Assembly: GCA_964439395.1 (NCBI GenBank)
Contig: CAYTNV010000014.1
Span: forward strand, 1-64,000
Length of the DNA: 64,000 nt
Reading direction: 5' to 3'
DNA from: JAUUSJ01 sp964439395
GTDB taxonomy: Bacteria > Bacillota > Clostridia > Lachnospirales > Lachnospiraceae
How positions within the stretch are numbered: position 1 is the first letter of the stretch; each line of letters starts with the position of its first letter. Position numbers and translations under genes: made by a program. The notes below the pieces were generated by a model. It made no database searches and was not told where the DNA came from. It was given only the letters and a program-made list of their open reading frames with translations. This document shows positions 7,553 through 16,804 of this stretch, in pieces.

Positions 7553-9640
7553 ATGAAGTTTATCATTAAGCATGAAATAAAAAATCGTATGCGTGTGCGT
7601 CCAGTGCAGGGCAAAATGACAAACGAGCAAGCTGATATTTTACAGTATTATATAAGTAATCTGCCGTCTGTAGAGATGGTAAAAGTAAATGAGAGATCCA
7701 AGGATGTTGTAATTCGCTATACGGGAGAGAGAGAACAGCTGATTGACGCACTTAGAAAATTTAGCTATGAGAAAGCAAAGGAGGATGTTCCTAAAAATTT
7801 TTTGCAAAACTCGGGCAGAGAGTTAAACGCAAAGTATTGGGAAAAGTTAGTAAATCAGGTTGTAAAAAGAGCTGGAGCGAATATATTTCTGCCAGTGCAG
7901 CTAAGAGCCGCACTTACCTTCGTGAAATCATGGAAATATATGAAAAACGGAGTAAAGACTCTAGCGCAAAGAAAGATTGAGGTTCCAGTGTTGGATGCCA
8001 CAGCCATCGGTGTATCAATACTGCGAGAAGATTATACAACGGCAAGCTCTATTATGTTCTTGCTTGGAATTGGAGAAACATTAGAAGAATGGACACATAA
8101 GAAATCTGTCGATGATTTAGCTAGAAGTATGTCGTTAAATATCCAAAAGGTTTGGATGAAAGTAGATGGACAGGAAGTTTTAGTACCTGCGACAGAAGTA
8201 AAACAGGGAGATGAGGTTGTCGTTCATGTGAGCAATATTATTCCATTTGATGGAGAGATTGTGGAGGGTGAGGCGATGATTAATCAGGCATCTCTCACAG
8301 GGGAATCCATTCCAGTTAGAAAGACAGTTGGGAATTATGTTTACGCTGGAACAGTTATCGATGAGGGTGAGATTACTCTCAGCGTAAAACAAACTTCAGA
8401 TGGAAGCAGATTTGAGAAAATTGTGACGATGATTGAGGAATCTGAAAAATTAAAGTCTTCGGTAGAGAGCAAGGCAGAGCATTTGGCAGATAGATTAGTT
8501 CCATATTCTCTTGGAGGAACAGCACTCACTTATTTGCTAACTAGAAACGCCACGAAGGCGCTGTCCATTCTTATGGTTGATTTTTCTTGTGCATTAAAAC
8601 TTGCAATGCCAGTATCGGTATTATCTGCGATTCGCGAGGCGAGCACTTACCAGATAACAGTAAAGGGTGGCAAATATTTGGAAGCAATCTCAGAAGCAGA
8701 TACGATTGTATTTGATAAAACTGGCACACTTACGAAGGCAAATCCTACTGTAGTTGATGTCATTTCTTTTGACGAAGAAAAAGATTCAGATGAGTTGCTT
8801 CGTATTGCGGCTTGTCTTGAGGAGCATTTTCCACATTCTATGGCAAAGGCAGTTGTGGATGCGGCGCTCTCCAAAAATTTAGCTCACGATGAGATGCATT
8901 CTAAGGTAGAGTATATTGTTGCTCACGGAATTTCAAGCAAGATTGATGATAAGAAAGTTCTTATCGGAAGTGCCCATTTTGTATTTGAAGATGAGCAATG
9001 TATTATTCCAGAAAGTAAGCAGGATTTATTTGATTCTCTTCCAGAAGAATATTCCCATCTTTATCTTGCAATTGACGGTAAACTAGCAGCAGTTATCTGT
9101 ATTGAGGATCCTCTAAGACCAGAGGCAGCTGATGTATTAAAACAGCTTAAGGAGGCTGGTATTAGCAATATTGTTATGATGACAGGGGATAGTGACAGAA
9201 CAGCAAAAGCCATTGCAAAGAAGGTTGGTGTGGATAAGTATTTTTCGGAAGTACTTCCAGAGGATAAGGCAAATTTTGTTGCCAGGGAAAAAGATGCAGG
9301 AAGAAAAGTAATCATGATTGGCGATGGAATCAATGATTCTCCAGCCCTCTCTGCGGCGGATGTTGGAATGGCAATTAGCGACGGTGCGGAAATCGCAAGA
9401 GAAATCGCAGATGTCATTATTGGCGCAGATAATTTATATGAGATTGTAACGATTAAAAAAATTAGTAATGCCCTTATGAAGAGAATCAATAATAATTATA
9501 GAACAATTGTTGGATTTAATGGAGCGTTAATTGCGGGTGGTGTGCTTGGATTTTTACAGCCGACGACTTCTGCACTTTTACACAATACTTCCACTCTACT
9601 GATTGGATTAAAGAGTATGACGAATTTGATTACGGATTGA
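7553..9640 (+). CDS. P1B-like heavy-metal P-type ATPase
   Basis: A 695-aa membrane pump. Hallmarks: TGES (LTGESIPVRK, about residue 247), phosphorylation site DKTGTLT with D388, EEHFPHS (the HP-motif region), MTGDS and GDGINDSPALSAADVG. The N-terminal 70 residues form an HMA-like fold (RMRVRPVQGKMTNEQADILQ) without the CxxC metal site. The transmembrane motif is DFSCALKLAMP instead of CPC-ALGLATP, with a single Cys, so it is not a typical Cu or Zn/Cd pump; specificity is unknown. Start ATG 7553 follows AAAGGAAAGAGAG. It forms a cluster with the two small proteins upstream. Confidence 0.85.
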   Translation: MKFIIKHEIKNRMRVRPVQGKMTNEQADILQYYISNLPSVEMVKVNERSKDVVIRYTGEREQLIDALRKFSYEKAKEDVPKNFLQNSGRELNAKYWEKLVNQVVKRAGANIFLPVQLRAALTFVKSWKYMKNGVKTLAQRKIEVPVLDATAIGVSILREDYTTASSIMFLLGIGETLEEWTHKKSVDDLARSMSLNIQKVWMKVDGQEVLVPATEVKQGDEVVVHVSNIIPFDGEIVEGEAMINQASLTGESIPVRKTVGNYVYAGTVIDEGEITLSVKQTSDGSRFEKIVTMIEESEKLKSSVESKAEHLADRLVPYSLGGTALTYLLTRNATKALSILMVDFSCALKLAMPVSVLSAIREASTYQITVKGGKYLEAISEADTIVFDKTGTLTKANPTVVDVISFDEEKDSDELLRIAACLEEHFPHSMAKAVVDAALSKNLAHDEMHSKVEYIVAHGISSKIDDKKVLIGSAHFVFEDEQCIIPESKQDLFDSLPEEYSHLYLAIDGKLAAVICIEDPLRPEAADVLKQLKEAGISNIVMMTGDSDRTAKAIAKKVGVDKYFSEVLPEDKANFVAREKDAGRKVIMIGDGINDSPALSAADVGMAISDGAEIAREIADVIIGADNLYEIVTIKKISNALMKRINNNYRTIVGFNGALIAGGVLGFLQPTTSALLHNTSTLLIGLKSMTNLITD

Positions 9641-9657
9641 TTTTATTAAAATGAATG

Positions 9658-9706
9658 AAGGAAGTCCTCTGTCTCATGCTGATGCATTGAAGGGAGCGAC
9701 TTCCTT
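9658..9706 (+). terminator. Terminator after the P-type ATPase gene
   Basis: AAGGAAGTC (9658-9666) pairs with GACTTCCTT (9698-9706), a 9-bp stem lying 18 nt after the ATPase stop. The tail is only weakly U-rich. It sits between convergent genes and may serve both. Confidence 0.6.
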
Positions 9707-9759
9707 TAGTTGTTTATATCATTATTATAAATTCTTTTTAGACTAGTGATTGAAAGGAT

Positions 9760-10920
9760 TTAATACCAGCGGTTGAAAGGAAGTTCGTTATTAATATCAT
9801 TGGTAAATAGAATTTGGTGTAAATCAATAATTCCATTCATAAATGTTGCCGCGCAGGAACATAAATATAATTCCCACATGCGGGCAAATTTTTCATCGAA
9901 TATTTCAATTACTTTCGCTCGATGCTTTTGGAAATTTTCATTCCAAAGAAGAAGCGTTTTATTATAATGTCTGCGAAGACTTTCTATATCAATTGTATAA
10001 AAACGCATATCACCAGCAATTTGCATTATTTCACGTAGACTTGGAACGACACCACCTGGAAAGATATATTTTTTTACCCATGCATCTCCTGGATATTCTC
10101 TGAGAGAGCTAATATAGTGAAGAAGGAAAAGCCCTCCTGGCTTTAATGATTTTTTTACACAAGATAGAAATTCTTCGTAGTTTCCTCGTCCTACATGTTC
10201 AAGCATTCCGACGCTGACGATGCGGTCAAATTGTTGATTTAATTTTGGTAAATCTCGATAATCCAATAGTTCAACTCTAAGATAATCTTCAAGATGCTCC
10301 TCGTGAATACGTTCTTCAAATTTCTTCTTTTGTTCTTTACTTAATGTAATGCCTATACCGTGAATCTGATATTTTTTAGCTGCCTGTATTAGGAGAAAAC
10401 CCCATCCACAGCCTATATCACATAGGCTCATTCCCTCTTGAAGATAGAGCTTTTTCAAAATACGGTCAACCTTATTATACTGCGCCTCATACAGTGAGTC
10501 AGAAGTTTTTTCAAAATAGCCACAAGAATAACTAAGTGTCTCATCAAGCCAAAGCTTATAAAAATCATTTCCAATATCATAATGGGAAGAAACCTCTTTC
10601 TTTTGATTTCTCTTTGTTTTGGATGAAAAAATTAGACTTTTTAGCTTCTTTTCATTTGTTGAAAATTTTTCCATTTGCCCTAAAAACATATTTAGTGCAT
10701 GGTATAAATCTCCCTCAATTTCAATATCACCATTCATATATGCTTCTCCTAATGCGATTGACGTACTAGTTAATAGCTCGGATATATGGGGAGTTTTATG
10801 AAATATTACGGTAAAGGTTGGCACCCCATGACCAATTTTATAATCTTTACCATCCAGCTTCATAATAAATGGGCTGGCATCAAAAGTTTCCATAAATTTA
10901 ATGAATTCTTTTTTTAACAT
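9760..10920 (-). CDS. cfa: Cyclopropane-fatty-acyl-phospholipid synthase
   Basis: A 386-aa protein that adds a methylene group from S-adenosylmethionine to unsaturated phospholipid acyl chains at the membrane. The SAM site is LCDIGCGWGFLLIQAAKKY; family motifs are SSHYDIGNDFYKLWLDETLS, SCGYFE, GITLSKEQ, SVGMLEHVG and KYIFPGG. Length is usual for the family. ATG 10920 is chosen because AGGAGG is about 10 nt upstream; an upstream in-frame ATG at 10950 lacks a site. It stands alone, with an elaborate repeat-rich region upstream (10957-11066). Confidence 0.92.
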   Translation of the reverse strand: MLKKEFIKFMETFDASPFIMKLDGKDYKIGHGVPTFTVIFHKTPHISELLTSTSIALGEAYMNGDIEIEGDLYHALNMFLGQMEKFSTNEKKLKSLIFSSKTKRNQKKEVSSHYDIGNDFYKLWLDETLSYSCGYFEKTSDSLYEAQYNKVDRILKKLYLQEGMSLCDIGCGWGFLLIQAAKKYQIHGIGITLSKEQKKKFEERIHEEHLEDYLRVELLDYRDLPKLNQQFDRIVSVGMLEHVGRGNYEEFLSCVKKSLKPGGLFLLHYISSLREYPGDAWVKKYIFPGGVVPSLREIMQIAGDMRFYTIDIESLRRHYNKTLLLWNENFQKHRAKVIEIFDEKFARMWELYLCSCAATFMNGIIDLHQILFTNDINNELPFNRWY

Positions 10921-10956
10921 TGTGATAAATCCTCCTATCTGCATTTGCAAAAAAAA

Positions 10957-10980
10957 TACATACCAAACAGATGGTATGTA
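10957..10980. promoter_or_regulatory. Inverted repeat upstream of cfa (possible operator)
   Basis: TACATACC (10957-10964) and GGTATGTA (10973-10980) are perfect 8-bp arms with an 8-nt spacer, 36 bp before the cfa start codon. The geometry fits a TetR-type operator or a small 5'-UTR hairpin. No regulator gene is adjacent. Confidence 0.5.
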
Positions 10981-11019
10981 CTAATGAAAGAAAGACGATA
11001 CATACGATTGCTTGATATG

Positions 11020-11066
11020 TTGTATCGTATCGGAGTATCCTCATAATGGATATCTTGTATCGTATC
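11020..11066. repeat. Two 12-bp direct repeats upstream of cfa
   Basis: TTGTATCGTATC occurs at 11020-11031 and again at 11055-11066 (35-bp period), and the partial inverse ACGATACA lies near 10995. They fall in the likely promoter region of cfa (minus strand). Possibly iterated regulator sites. The rest of the 10921-11371 gap is AT-rich with no convincing gene. Confidence 0.5.
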
Positions 11067-11371
11067 ACAAATGGTTTACTTTTGTATTTTAGCATTATAA
11101 TTGACTCATTGTCAAATAGTTTTATGTTTTTTCGTTGAGATAATAAATAATCAAATTTATATTTCAAAGAGAGTGGAATAATATATTTACTATTCGAAAT
11201 AGCTAGAGAATAATATGATAAAGAAAAGAAGTCACCTGGAAATAATAGACATTTTCTTTTGAGTATAAACAAATAGTATTTTCTGGATATAAAATAGGAA
11301 AAGATATATGGGCATAAGGAAAAGAAATTTTCCATAATATTATGATGAAGATAGAATGTAGAGGGAAAAGT

Positions 11372-11839
11372 ATGGAACAGATAAAATGGAAAGAGTTATT
11401 ATTTAGTCTGTTTATAAGTGTTGGAAGTGGAATGTTGTCATGGATTTTGGCAGGAGATAGCATGAAAAAATATGAAGTTCTGCCAAAGCCTCCGCTCTCT
11501 CCACCTGGATGGGTATTTCCAGTTGTCTGGACAATTCTTTTTATTCTTATGGGTTATGCGGCGTACTTAGTGTATAATACCGAAAGTGCAGAAAAAGGGA
11601 AGGCATTGATTTTATATGGAATCCAGTTAATTGTCAATATCGGTTGGTCTATTATTTTCTTTCGGTTTGAATTATATTTTTTTGCGTTTGTATGGCTTAT
11701 ATTTTTATGGTATCTTATTATACTATTGATACAGGAGTTTGGAAAGTTACAAAAAAGGGCGGGAGTTTTATTGTATCCCTATCTTTTTTGGGTGACATTT
11801 GCGGGATATTTAAATTTGGCAATTGTATTAATGAAATAG
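11372..11839 (+). CDS. tspO: TspO/MBR family (tryptophan-rich sensory) protein
   Basis: A 155-aa protein with five predicted membrane helices. Family signatures are KPPLSPPGWVFPVVWTILFI, LMGYAAYLV, NIGWSIIFF and a C-terminal YLFWVTFAGYLNLAIVLM. TspO proteins bind tetrapyrroles and sterol-like ligands in the membrane; the role here is unknown. ATG 11372 is preferred (AGAGGGA about 6 nt upstream) over ATG 11342, which has no ribosome site. A single-gene unit ending at a strong bidirectional terminator. Confidence 0.88.
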   Translation: MEQIKWKELLFSLFISVGSGMLSWILAGDSMKKYEVLPKPPLSPPGWVFPVVWTILFILMGYAAYLVYNTESAEKGKALILYGIQLIVNIGWSIIFFRFELYFFAFVWLIFLWYLIILLIQEFGKLQKRAGVLLYPYLFWVTFAGYLNLAIVLMK

Positions 11840-11844
11840 GAAAA

Positions 11845-11926
11845 AGGAGTCAGCATAATAATGAAAAGACAAGAAGAGAAATGATAGTTTCTTGTCGGAA
11901 AATTATTATGCTTGACTCCTATTTTT
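11845..11926. terminator. Bidirectional terminator between tspO and the PH-domain gene
   Basis: AGGAGTCAGCATAATAAT (11845-11862) pairs with ATTATTATGCTTGACTCCT (11902-11920), an 18-bp stem with one bulge, followed by ATTTTTTATTTT on the plus strand. The U-run overlaps the end of the convergent gene. Confidence 0.85.
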
Positions 11927-12303
11927 TATTTTAGAATATATTCTCCGATTGCCACACAAAGCTCAGCGACATTACTGCTTCCGCTAAGTTCAAAGCAAAC
12001 CATACCGATAGAGTTAATATATAAATGTAAATGTGCATCGAGGTCTAAAACTCCAGCTGTCTCTATAGAAAATGTCTGAATACAGGAATATGGGATAAAG
12101 CTAAAATCCTTTTTCTTTCCTGTAATTCCTTCCACATTTACAGCTATAATTCGTTTGTTTGTGAAAATAAGGTGATCTCTAATACTTACATAGCTGTCGA
12201 TAACTTCTTCTCCAGGTACCATATAAGGACTAATTAATTTTTCACCTTTGGATAAATCTTCTGCTACTAATTTAAAAAGTTTTTTATTTTCAAAATCAAT
12301 CAT
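11926..12303 (-). CDS. Bacterial PH domain protein
   Basis: A 125-aa cytoplasmic protein consisting of one bacterial PH domain (bPH_1 type): KGEKLISPYMVPGEEVIDSY, then DHLIFTNKRIIAVNVEG, a KKKDFSFIPYSCIQTFSIET strand pair, and a C-terminal helix NVAELCVAIGEYIL. Family members are about 120-130 aa and have no known enzymatic activity. ATG 12303 has AAGGGAG upstream. Single gene. Confidence 0.8.
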   Translation of the reverse strand: MIDFENKKLFKLVAEDLSKGEKLISPYMVPGEEVIDSYVSIRDHLIFTNKRIIAVNVEGITGKKKDFSFIPYSCIQTFSIETAGVLDLDAHLHLYINSIGMVCFELSGSSNVAELCVAIGEYILK

Positions 12304-12614
12304 GTGAAAACTCCCTTCTCAAATAAAAAATGAATTGCTTTCTGAAAAAATCGTAATGATATTTCTATTATATAAATGAAGATGAATATCGTCAATAATG
12401 AAAATTTACTCTTTATTACGCTAATAAAGCATATTGTTTTTATGTCCTTGTTAAGTGGATAATAAGAGGCAAAGATGGTTGTATAGTACATTTGCAAAGA
12501 GCAAATAGGGTATTTATATAAACGATAGTGAAGGAGAAAATACCTTATTCGCTCTTTATCGTGTCTATTATTTCATTTATTTCAAAAATATTTTAAAATT
12601 TATGATTATAACTT
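12304..12614. other. Intergenic region with long imperfect hairpin 12496-12557
   Basis: The arms 12496-12515 and 12538-12557 form a 20-bp stem with two mismatches and a 22-nt loop (AAAGAGCAAATAGGGTATTT pairs with AAATACCTTATTCGCTCTTT). It lies downstream of the minus-strand radical SAM/kinase pair, so it may end that transcript, although the U tract is poor. The remainder is AT-rich, with only the presumed promoter of the PH-domain gene. Confidence 0.5.
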
Positions 12615-13229
12615 TTAATCCTCCCATGGACGAATACGATATGTTACCCCTAAATCATCACAAATTTTTTGACATTGCTGTTCTTCTTCAGCAGTAATTG
12701 TAGTAGAGACTGTAGATAATACAACATTTGGTACATATTTTTTTGCCTCTTTTGCGAATGCAAGCATTGCATCAAAAGATTGCTCACCAAATTTGCTGCG
12801 GACGATTTTATGATACTCCTCGGCGTTTGGAGTGTTTAAACTAATAGAAATAGTATCGATAAGTCCCTCAAGCTCAGGTGTGATATCTCTTCCGTTTACG
12901 AGATTTCCAAGACCATTTGTGTTGATACGGGTTGGATTTTTGAAGTTTTCTTTTATATATTTAGCAACTTGTATAAGAACAGGGAAAGCTTCTGTTGGCT
13001 CGCCAAATCCACAAAATACAATTTCTTTGTACTGGCTCATATCAAATTTTTTAAATTCTTCCACTATTTCCTCAAAACTAGGTTCATGTTCGAGCCAGAG
13101 TACACCAGAATCATCCATATGGTCTCTTGTCTGTCTAAGACAGAATGTACAGGCACATGGACATTTATTTGTTAAATTGACATATAGATTATTATGGACT
13201 TTATATAAAAGTGTTTGCATTTTTTTCAT
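12615..13229 (-). CDS. TatD-linked type radical SAM protein
   Basis: A 204-aa radical SAM protein. The cluster motif is CPCACTFC (CxxxCxxC), followed by LRQTRDHM, GFGEPTEAFPV and TNGLGN, matching the TatD-associated radical SAM family (about 200 aa). The [4Fe-4S] cluster cleaves SAM reductively; the substrate is unknown. tatD is not adjacent. It lies 33 nt downstream of the pyridoxamine kinase gene in the same direction, with AAAGGAAA before the start; MQTLLYK at 13220 is an alternative start. Confidence 0.8.
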   Translation of the reverse strand: MKKMQTLLYKVHNNLYVNLTNKCPCACTFCLRQTRDHMDDSGVLWLEHEPSFEEIVEEFKKFDMSQYKEIVFCGFGEPTEAFPVLIQVAKYIKENFKNPTRINTNGLGNLVNGRDITPELEGLIDTISISLNTPNAEEYHKIVRSKFGEQSFDAMLAFAKEAKKYVPNVVLSTVSTTITAEEEQQCQKICDDLGVTYRIRPWED

Positions 13230-13262
13230 TTTTCAGTTTTCCTTTCTATCATTTAGTTTTAT

Positions 13263-14096
13263 TTATTTTAATTTTCCTAAAACTTCTTCAAAACATACTC
13301 CGTCTGTTAATGGAATGTCAAGCTCAGTTGATTTTAAAATACATTTCTTTATGAAATTAGAAGCTTTTTTCACAGACTTGTCAAATGGAACTCCATTTAC
13401 TGCATCTGCAGCGATAATAGAAGAAAAAATATCTCCTGTGCCAGAACGCTGCGTTCCAACCTTATGCGTGCGAAGAATTTTTTCTTTTTTTCCTTCCTCA
13501 TAGCAGTAGTTAGCGATAAAGCTTTGCTGTACAATACCTGTGACTACAATCTTTTTTGGACCTTTTTTGGCTAGACTTTTTGCCATCTTTCTAATATCAG
13601 CAATTTTCCATTTTTCTTTATATGGCGTATCAGTAAGAATACAAAGCTCTGTCAAATTTGGTGTGATAATATCTGCGTACTTGACAAGTTGCTTCATCTC
13701 CTGACACATTTCCTCTGTATAAGTGGAATAAGGTTTGCCGTAATCTCCCATGACAGGGTCTACGATAATTAAGGTTTCCTTTGTCTTAAATTCCTTGAAA
13801 AAATTTTCCACAATCTTAATCTGCTTTTTAGATCCCAAAAATCCTGTGCAAATTCCGTGAAAACGTAAATCTAATTTTTTCCATTCTTCTATATAGGGAT
13901 TCATTTTATCTGTATAGTCGTCAAAAAAGAAGCTAGAAAATCCAGTATGATTCGATAAAATCGAAGTTGGCACTGGACAGCACTGCACTTTTAAGACAGA
14001 AATAATTGGAAGTGCCACTGCTAGGGAGCAGCGACCAAACCCTGTAAAATCATTGATGACGGCAATTTTTTTCTGATGATTATGTGCTGTTACCAT
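13263..14096 (-). CDS. pdxY: Pyridoxamine/pyridoxal kinase
   Basis: A 277-aa ribokinase-fold kinase that phosphorylates B6 vitamers with ATP in the cytoplasm. Signatures are INDFTGFGRCSLAVALPIIS near the N-terminus, SNHTGF, VDPVMGDYGKPYST, TPNLTEL and the anion-hole region TQRSGTGDIFSS near residue 220. The family (pyridoxamine kinase of Clostridia) is 275-290 aa. The gene is the first of a two-gene minus-strand unit with the radical SAM gene. The exact vitamer preference, and therefore the symbol, is tentative. Confidence 0.85.
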   Translation of the reverse strand: MVTAHNHQKKIAVINDFTGFGRCSLAVALPIISVLKVQCCPVPTSILSNHTGFSSFFFDDYTDKMNPYIEEWKKLDLRFHGICTGFLGSKKQIKIVENFFKEFKTKETLIIVDPVMGDYGKPYSTYTEEMCQEMKQLVKYADIITPNLTELCILTDTPYKEKWKIADIRKMAKSLAKKGPKKIVVTGIVQQSFIANYCYEEGKKEKILRTHKVGTQRSGTGDIFSSIIAADAVNGVPFDKSVKKASNFIKKCILKSTELDIPLTDGVCFEEVLGKLK

Positions 14097-14398
14097 AGTA
14101 ATAATCCTCTCTATTTATTTTAATGAAAGCGATCAAAAAATGTTTCTTTTATTACTCCATGCTATCATAAGCGAAAACTGTCCTAAATAAAACATCCAGT
14201 TTTCAGTAAATTAATAGTGCCAGTAAATATACCCAACATTTGGACAAAAAACTCCAACATTATATTATGGAAAATAAATCTTATTTCGCTATACTAAAGC
14301 ATATAAAAGATAGATTTAGTTTTGCAAAGACAAAGAAAGTATGAGTGAATATTTATTTTTTAAATCGCAATTTTAGAAAGTTAGGGAGGTAATCTATA
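14097..14398. promoter_or_regulatory. Divergent intergenic region, pdxY and alpha-galactosidase promoters
   Basis: AT-rich, 302 bp. A TATACT at 14290-14295 could be the -10 for the galactosidase gene, with a poor -35 as expected for an activator-dependent promoter. An AraC-type regulator is encoded after the galactosidase. No clear inverted or direct repeat operator was recognised. Confidence 0.4.
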
Positions 14399-16636
14399 AT
14401 GAGCATTTTATTTCACGAAAAAAGCCAGACTTTTCATTTAACAAACGGTCAGATTAGTTATATTTTTAAAGTAGTAAGAAGTGGAGAATTAGGTCAGTTA
14501 TATTTTGGAAAAGCTTTAAGAGATAGAGAAAATTTTGATACCCTTTTAGAATTTGCCTCAAGATCTATGACGGTATGTCCTTACGATGAGGATATGTCAT
14601 ATTCAAAAGATTATATTAAGCAGGAGTATCCTTGTTACGGAACAGGAGATATGCAGTATCCAGCTTTTGAAATCAAACAGGAAAACGGAAGTCATATTAC
14701 GGAGTTTGTGTACAAAGAACATAAAATTTATGCAGGTAAGCCAAGCTTAGAGGGACTTCCGGCAACTTATGTGGAGGATAACAGTGAGGCAACTACAATT
14801 GAGATAAGATTAGTAGATGAAGTAATCGATACAGAAATTATTTTGACTTATACAATTTATGAGAGCTTACCAGTTATTACAAGAAATACAAAATTTATCC
14901 ATAACGGGGAGGAGGCAATTGTTTTAGACCGTGCAATGAGTATGAGCCTTGATTTGCCAGATATGGAATATGAGATGATTGAGCTTACAGGCGCTTGGGC
15001 TAGAGAGCGTCATATCAAAACAAGAAAATTAGAACATGGTATAACTTCGATTTATAGTCTAAGAGGATGCAGCAGCCATAATTATAATCCATTTCTTGCC
15101 TTAAAGAGAAAAAATACAACAGAATTTTCTGGTGAGGTTATGGGCATGAGTCTTGTATATAGTGGAAATTTCTTGGCGCAGGTAGATGTCGACACTTACG
15201 ATGTGACAAGATGGATGATTGGAATTCATCCAGATGGATTTTCATGGAAATTGAACCAGGGAGAATCTTTTCAGACACCAGAGGCTGTACTAGTTTACTC
15301 TAATGAGGGATTAAATGGTATGAGTCAAACATTCCATACATTATACCGCTCTCGCCTCGCAAGAGGAGAATGGAGAGATAAAGTACGTCCAATTCTAATT
15401 AATAACTGGGAGGGAACGTATTTTGATTTCACTGAGGAGAAAATTTTAGAGATGGCAAGACAATCAAAAGAGCTTGGAATTGAGCTCTTCGTTTTGGACG
15501 ATGGATGGTTTGGAAAGAGAACGAATGATCATAAGAGTCTTGGAGATTGGTATCCCAATATGGAAAAACTTCCAGATGGAATTACTGGACTTGCCCAAAA
15601 AGTAGAGGCGATTGGCTTGAAATTTGGTCTTTGGTTTGAACCAGAGATGGTAAATGAGGACAGTGATTTATACCGTGCACATCCAGATTATGTTTTAAAA
15701 ACTCCAAATCGAAAAATGTCTTACGGTCGTCATCAGTTTGTGCTTGATTTTTCAAGAGAAGAGGTTGTAGATTGTATTTATAAGATGATGGAAAAAGTAT
15801 TAGAAGAGGCTCCGATTTCCTATGTGAAGTGGGATATGAATCGTTGCATGTCAGAAGTATACTCTGCAGCACTTAAAGCGGATGAGCAGGGCAAAGTATT
15901 CCATAAATATATATTAGGAGTATATCGTTTATATGATAAGTTAACGACAAAATTCCCATATATTTTATTTGAATCCTGTGCGAGTGGTGGAGCGAGATTT
16001 GACCCAGGTCTACTTTATTATGCTCCACAGTGTTGGACTTCTGATGATTCCGACGCAGTGGAGCGTATGAAGATTCAGTACGGTACTTCTCTTGTTTATC
16101 CAGTGAGCAGTATGGGAGCTCACGTGTCCGCAGTGCCAAATCATCAAGTTTTCCGTAATACACCAATCAGTACGAGGGCAAATATGGCGTATTTTGGAAC
16201 ATTTGGATATGAGCTTGATGTGACAAAAATGCCAGAGAAAGAAAAAGAAATTGTAAAAGAGCAGGTTGCTTTTATGAAGGAATATAGACAGCTCTTTCAG
16301 TTTGGAACGCTTTACCGTCTAAAGAGTCCATTTGAGGGAAATGTGATGGCATGGATGGTTGTGTCTGAAGATAAAAAGGAGGCAATTGTCGGATATTACC
16401 GTGTACTTCAGACAGTGAATGCTCCATTTGAGAGAATTAAGTTAGAAGGACTTGATGCAAATCTTTCTTACCATGTATCTGTTCTTGAAAAAGATATGTA
16501 CGGTGATGAATTAATGCTCGCAGGAATGAAGACATCGGATGAACTTGATCCAAACTTTGAATTTATGGGAACGAACGAAATTGAACTTGGAGATTATCAT
16601 TCAAGAATTTATGTATTAAGGGCAAATAAAAATTAG
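14399..16636 (+). CDS. Alpha-galactosidase, GH36
   Basis: A 745-aa cytoplasmic GH36 enzyme releasing alpha-1,6-galactose from melibiose or raffinose-type sugars. It has an N-terminal beta-sandwich, a central TIM barrel with LFVLDDGWFGKR and LKFGLWFEPEMV, and a C-terminal beta domain. The nucleophile is D479 (YVKWDMNR) and the acid/base is D549 (CWTSDDSDAVERMK), nearly the same numbering as the Geobacillus GH36 enzymes. Length is typical. No signal peptide. GGGAGG precedes ATG 14399 by about 9 nt. The AraC regulator downstream probably controls it. No sugar transporter is adjacent, so substrate import must be encoded elsewhere. Confidence 0.95.
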   Translation: MSILFHEKSQTFHLTNGQISYIFKVVRSGELGQLYFGKALRDRENFDTLLEFASRSMTVCPYDEDMSYSKDYIKQEYPCYGTGDMQYPAFEIKQENGSHITEFVYKEHKIYAGKPSLEGLPATYVEDNSEATTIEIRLVDEVIDTEIILTYTIYESLPVITRNTKFIHNGEEAIVLDRAMSMSLDLPDMEYEMIELTGAWARERHIKTRKLEHGITSIYSLRGCSSHNYNPFLALKRKNTTEFSGEVMGMSLVYSGNFLAQVDVDTYDVTRWMIGIHPDGFSWKLNQGESFQTPEAVLVYSNEGLNGMSQTFHTLYRSRLARGEWRDKVRPILINNWEGTYFDFTEEKILEMARQSKELGIELFVLDDGWFGKRTNDHKSLGDWYPNMEKLPDGITGLAQKVEAIGLKFGLWFEPEMVNEDSDLYRAHPDYVLKTPNRKMSYGRHQFVLDFSREEVVDCIYKMMEKVLEEAPISYVKWDMNRCMSEVYSAALKADEQGKVFHKYILGVYRLYDKLTTKFPYILFESCASGGARFDPGLLYYAPQCWTSDDSDAVERMKIQYGTSLVYPVSSMGAHVSAVPNHQVFRNTPISTRANMAYFGTFGYELDVTKMPEKEKEIVKEQVAFMKEYRQLFQFGTLYRLKSPFEGNVMAWMVVSEDKKEAIVGYYRVLQTVNAPFERIKLEGLDANLSYHVSVLEKDMYGDELMLAGMKTSDELDPNFEFMGTNEIELGDYHSRIYVLRANKN

Positions 16637-16677
16637 ACCATCTGATTTTAAAAAGTAGGAGATGCCAATATAGGGCT

Positions 16678-16768
16678 ATTGCAAAATGAATTTTTCATAT
16701 AAGGTATTGATGGTACGAAAAGTATTTCGACGGATATCTTTAGAGTTTTCATTTTGCAATGGTCTTTT
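16678..16768 (+). terminator. Terminator after the alpha-galactosidase gene
   Basis: ATTGCAAAATGAA (16678-16690) pairs with TTCATTTTGCAAT (16748-16760), followed by GGTCTTTTTT. A perfect 13-bp stem with a long, itself partly paired loop. Confidence 0.75.
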
Positions 16769-16804
16769 TTATGTTATACTAAATGATAGAAGGGAGGGAT
16801 ATTA

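Noticed and set aside
10898..11335. 145-codon minus-strand ORF upstream of cfa
   Set aside because: It overlaps the cfa start and the regulatory repeats, is AT-driven and hydrophobic at random, and shows no family resemblance.
12832..13503. 223-codon plus-strand ORF
   Set aside because: It is the antisense shadow of the radical SAM and pyridoxamine kinase genes, both of which have clear motifs.
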